A DNA stretch of 15,936 nt, taken from the NCBI GenBank assembly GCA_004525335.1, contig SPCL01000041.1, positions 1 through 15,936 of the forward strand, read 5' to 3'. How positions within the stretch are numbered: the first letter of the stretch is position 1; the number at the start of each line of letters is the position of its first letter. Of this stretch, positions 15,101-15,936 are shown piece after piece. This stretch comes from Thermodesulfobacteriales bacterium. GTDB taxonomy: Bacteria > Desulfobacterota_D > UBA1144 > Nemesobacterales > UBA2774. The translations under genes and the position numbers were made by a program. The notes below the pieces were generated by a model. That model saw only the letters and a program-made list of their open reading frames with translations, did no database searches and had not been told where the DNA came from.

Positions 15101-15678
15101 TTTGCCATATCCCGGACACGGCTTAGGTTTTCTTTTGTAGTCTTGATCCGGGTTTCGGTCTCACGTCTTCTGATCTTGTATTTCCTTATGCCTGCTACTT
15201 CTTCAATTAAGGTTCTCTTTTCTTCGGGCTTTGCCATTATTAGCTTATCTACGCTGCCCTGTCCAATTATTGAATGAGTTCTGGCTCCAGATCCGGTATC
15301 AATAAAGATGTCGGTAATGTCTTTTAACCTGCAGGAAACTCCGTTTAAGTAGTATTCGCTTTCTCCAGACCTAAATATCCTGCGCTTAATCTCAACTTCT
15401 TCAAAATTATATTTTGGAACCTGCTCTAGTACTAATGAGACTTCAGCCATACCAACCGGTTTTAAAAGTTCGCTACCATTTGAAATAAGCTGCTCCATGA
15501 CTTCTGCCCTAAGGAGCCTTGGGTTTTGTTCTCCTAGTATCCACCTTATAGCGTCGATCACGTTTGATTTGCCGCAACCATTGGGTCCAACAATTGCGCT
15601 TAGCTGGTTATGAAATCTTATTTTGGTTTTGTTATAAAATGACTTAAAACCGTTGATTTCAATGGATGTTATTTTCAT
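12154..15678 (-). CDS. smc: Chromosome segregation ATPase SMC
   Basis: Structural maintenance of chromosomes protein that, with ScpA and ScpB, extrudes DNA loops and organises the nucleoid. It has 1174 residues, typical. The N-terminal head has IEINGFKSF and Walker A GPNGCGKSN (31-39). A first long coiled coil covers about 165-510. The hinge covers roughly 515-655 (GVLGTFSDFISVPEGYERVVETALGD to GDFVHANGAISGGP). A second coiled coil follows to about 1010. The C-terminal head carries the ABC signature LLSGGEKALSAIALI near 1080 and Walker B PFLLFDEIDAPLDD near 1105, then the switch histidine in LITHNK. Phe replaces the usual Leu of LDEVDA, which is harmless. The ATG at 15678 has no clear ribosome-binding site. 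scpA and scpB are not in the window. Confidence 0.97.
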   Translation of the reverse strand: MKITSIEINGFKSFYNKTKIRFHNQLSAIVGPNGCGKSNVIDAIRWILGEQNPRLLRAEVMEQLISNGSELLKPVGMAEVSLVLEQVPKYNFEEVEIKRRIFRSGESEYYLNGVSCRLKDITDIFIDTGSGARTHSIIGQGSVDKLIMAKPEEKRTLIEEVAGIRKYKIRRRETETRIKTTKENLSRVRDMANEVKRQMDTLSLQAKQAEEFKEISEEASKLESTILNAKLYKLHKRKDKILEEKSAIEKRISEAEREAAQITNHLRTLNVQFANTEESLKESERETNLTRINLQARLSSQELLKNEVSSIDKFIEKIQSEAVLLGNETARIAEQLQSKREMSHHVKEDLEKEESQISERESTLLTLKPKHSQSREDLRNIRTSLFKTLNEYSSLKGSALGHEKELNELISRKSQIENEHEELIQEQKSAIRDIANLENTSKENESRKQNINGTIGKLALSLTSLNEKLRLATEKNDSFKEELNELNSRLNALKQIQSNYEWLPEGIRNFILQNKGQGVLGTFSDFISVPEGYERVVETALGDTLKWILVDESSQVIKAINSLKQDSIGRGTFISIKDERINTEIYKSTENMKSLFEIVQIENIRSNIIERTLKRVFLAPTLDEALEARKAANDNSSFITTDGDFVHANGAISGGPTQPGVLERKREIENLTISTQELKIEIEKTTSDIQSNEKEIQTINERITDYNNRLIEIDIKEAETKKDIANLKGYLEKIEKRIEYVTKNFEQIDNDTSEKAILIEESNSKIKILDIEKIDLEQKLATVEEKIQLDEQEERNLERDVSDRKVTCASLREKERSLYEDLAELDIRRADINKRIELESTNIEEKKQEKLNLIEKEGSTIIEIEDIQNNLKKKEESLTQRNEERRKLQEEITITSEKRESLNSQLSDVRLKGSSFEIDLNSVQMEIENITDTLRRNHSYDMENKPDMSPEQEQELLDIDLNIEEPRLRRLQQKTERFGPVNLLAPQEYNKLEERYTFLNEQMDDLTQAMASLAKAISKIDKESEKRFNEAFEVMNEKFQQIFSRLFRGGEGKLVLTEEDNMLETGVEVMVRPRGKKFQSINLLSGGEKALSAIALIISACLIKPAPFLLFDEIDAPLDDKNTSYFMELIKEIDKNSQVVLITHNKKTMQEVHSLIGITSNKSGTSSVVSVELN

Positions 15679-15788
15679 GTTTTTAATAGATTTCTAAGTA
15701 AGGTTGAATCAAAATGCTAAATCCAATCAACCATAAATTTTAATTATGAAGACTTATTTCAATACGATACTTCGCGCTCTTTTTCAAG

Positions 15789-15936
15789 CTATCCTTGGGC
15801 AGGGAATAAATCGTCGTTTGTTTCTATCTTAGCTTTCCGCCTCAGGTTCTGTATCCATTTTTGTAAAAGAGCATTTCTCTCTGCTTGAAGCTCCTGCTCT
15901 TGCAACTCTGCTTTTTGTAGTTCGAACTCAGTTGGA
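15789..15936 (-). CDS. C-terminus of a probable SurA/PpiC-type peptidyl-prolyl isomerase (partial)
   Basis: An open frame enters from the right edge and ends at TAG (15789-15791), giving about 49 residues: FELQKAELQEQELQAERN then ALLQKWIQNLRRKAKIETND, ending DLFPAQG. The pattern of a charged helix followed by a WIQNLRRKA-I-I element is the usual ending of SurA and PpiC-like periplasmic foldases, where this last helix and strand pack on the chaperone domain. The catalytic parvulin domain lies outside the window, so the call rests on the tail alone. A helix-rich protein of another family is possible. It lies 110 bases upstream of smc on the same strand. Confidence 0.5.
   Translation of the reverse strand, partial: PTEFELQKAELQEQELQAERNALLQKWIQNLRRKAKIETNDDLFPAQG

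Overview
The window is chromosomal housekeeping DNA from an AT-rich bacterium. I see no insertion sequence, phage, CRISPR array, toxin system or other accessory module. A secreted SLT-type lytic transglycosylase whose N-terminal half resembles the GspC/PilP periplasmic domain, plus the tail of a probable SurA/PpiC-type isomerase, suggest a Gram-negative (two-membrane) cell. The gene mix (DUF35 protein, HLGH-type TyrRS, zinc-ribbon plus RNase HI pair, tRNA without encoded CCA) recalls deltaproteobacteria-like or uncultured candidate lineages. That placement is inference from gene content and is not firm.

Layout from left to right. Bases 1-1055 carry a YqeY-like protein and hypoxanthine phosphoribosyltransferase (hpt), both on the minus strand. 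tyrS follows on the plus strand behind a good sigma-70 promoter. From about 2390 to 4184 the minus strand holds an RNA-centred block: tRNA-Ile2(CAU), a coiled-coil/zinc-ribbon protein, RNase HI and the class A RNase P RNA (rnpB). rnpB is about 389 nt and has no spacer on either side: its 5' end abuts the rnhA stop codon, and its 3' P1 strand is the antisense of the last tyrS codons and stop. This block was easy to miss because rnpB is covered by meaningless open frames.

Bases 4354-5881 (minus) hold the transglycosylase and a DUF35 OB-fold protein that has lost all zinc-ribbon cysteines, with a strong hairpin terminator between them. Bases 6005-9055 form a loose cofactor group: thiD and folD on the plus strand, folK on the minus strand, and pterin-4a-carbinolamine dehydratase divergent from folK. 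These serve thiamine and folate/pterin metabolism. thiD appears to be transcribed almost leaderless.

Bases 8765-15936 (minus) read, in transcription order: the C-terminus of a probable peptidyl-prolyl isomerase, smc (1174 codons), secA (954 codons, with an extra segment inside the first nucleotide-binding domain), and a small two-helix membrane protein. This couples periplasmic folding, chromosome organisation and protein export by position only.

No stretch over 300 bases lacks a gene. The longest gaps (5230-5461, 7670-7897, 11942-12153) hold a terminator hairpin, little of note, and the secA leader, respectively. I found no convincing new biological system. The best second looks are the zero-spacer rnpB arrangement, the transglycosylase domain fusion, the cysteine-less DUF35 protein and a plus-strand terminator with no gene in front of it.
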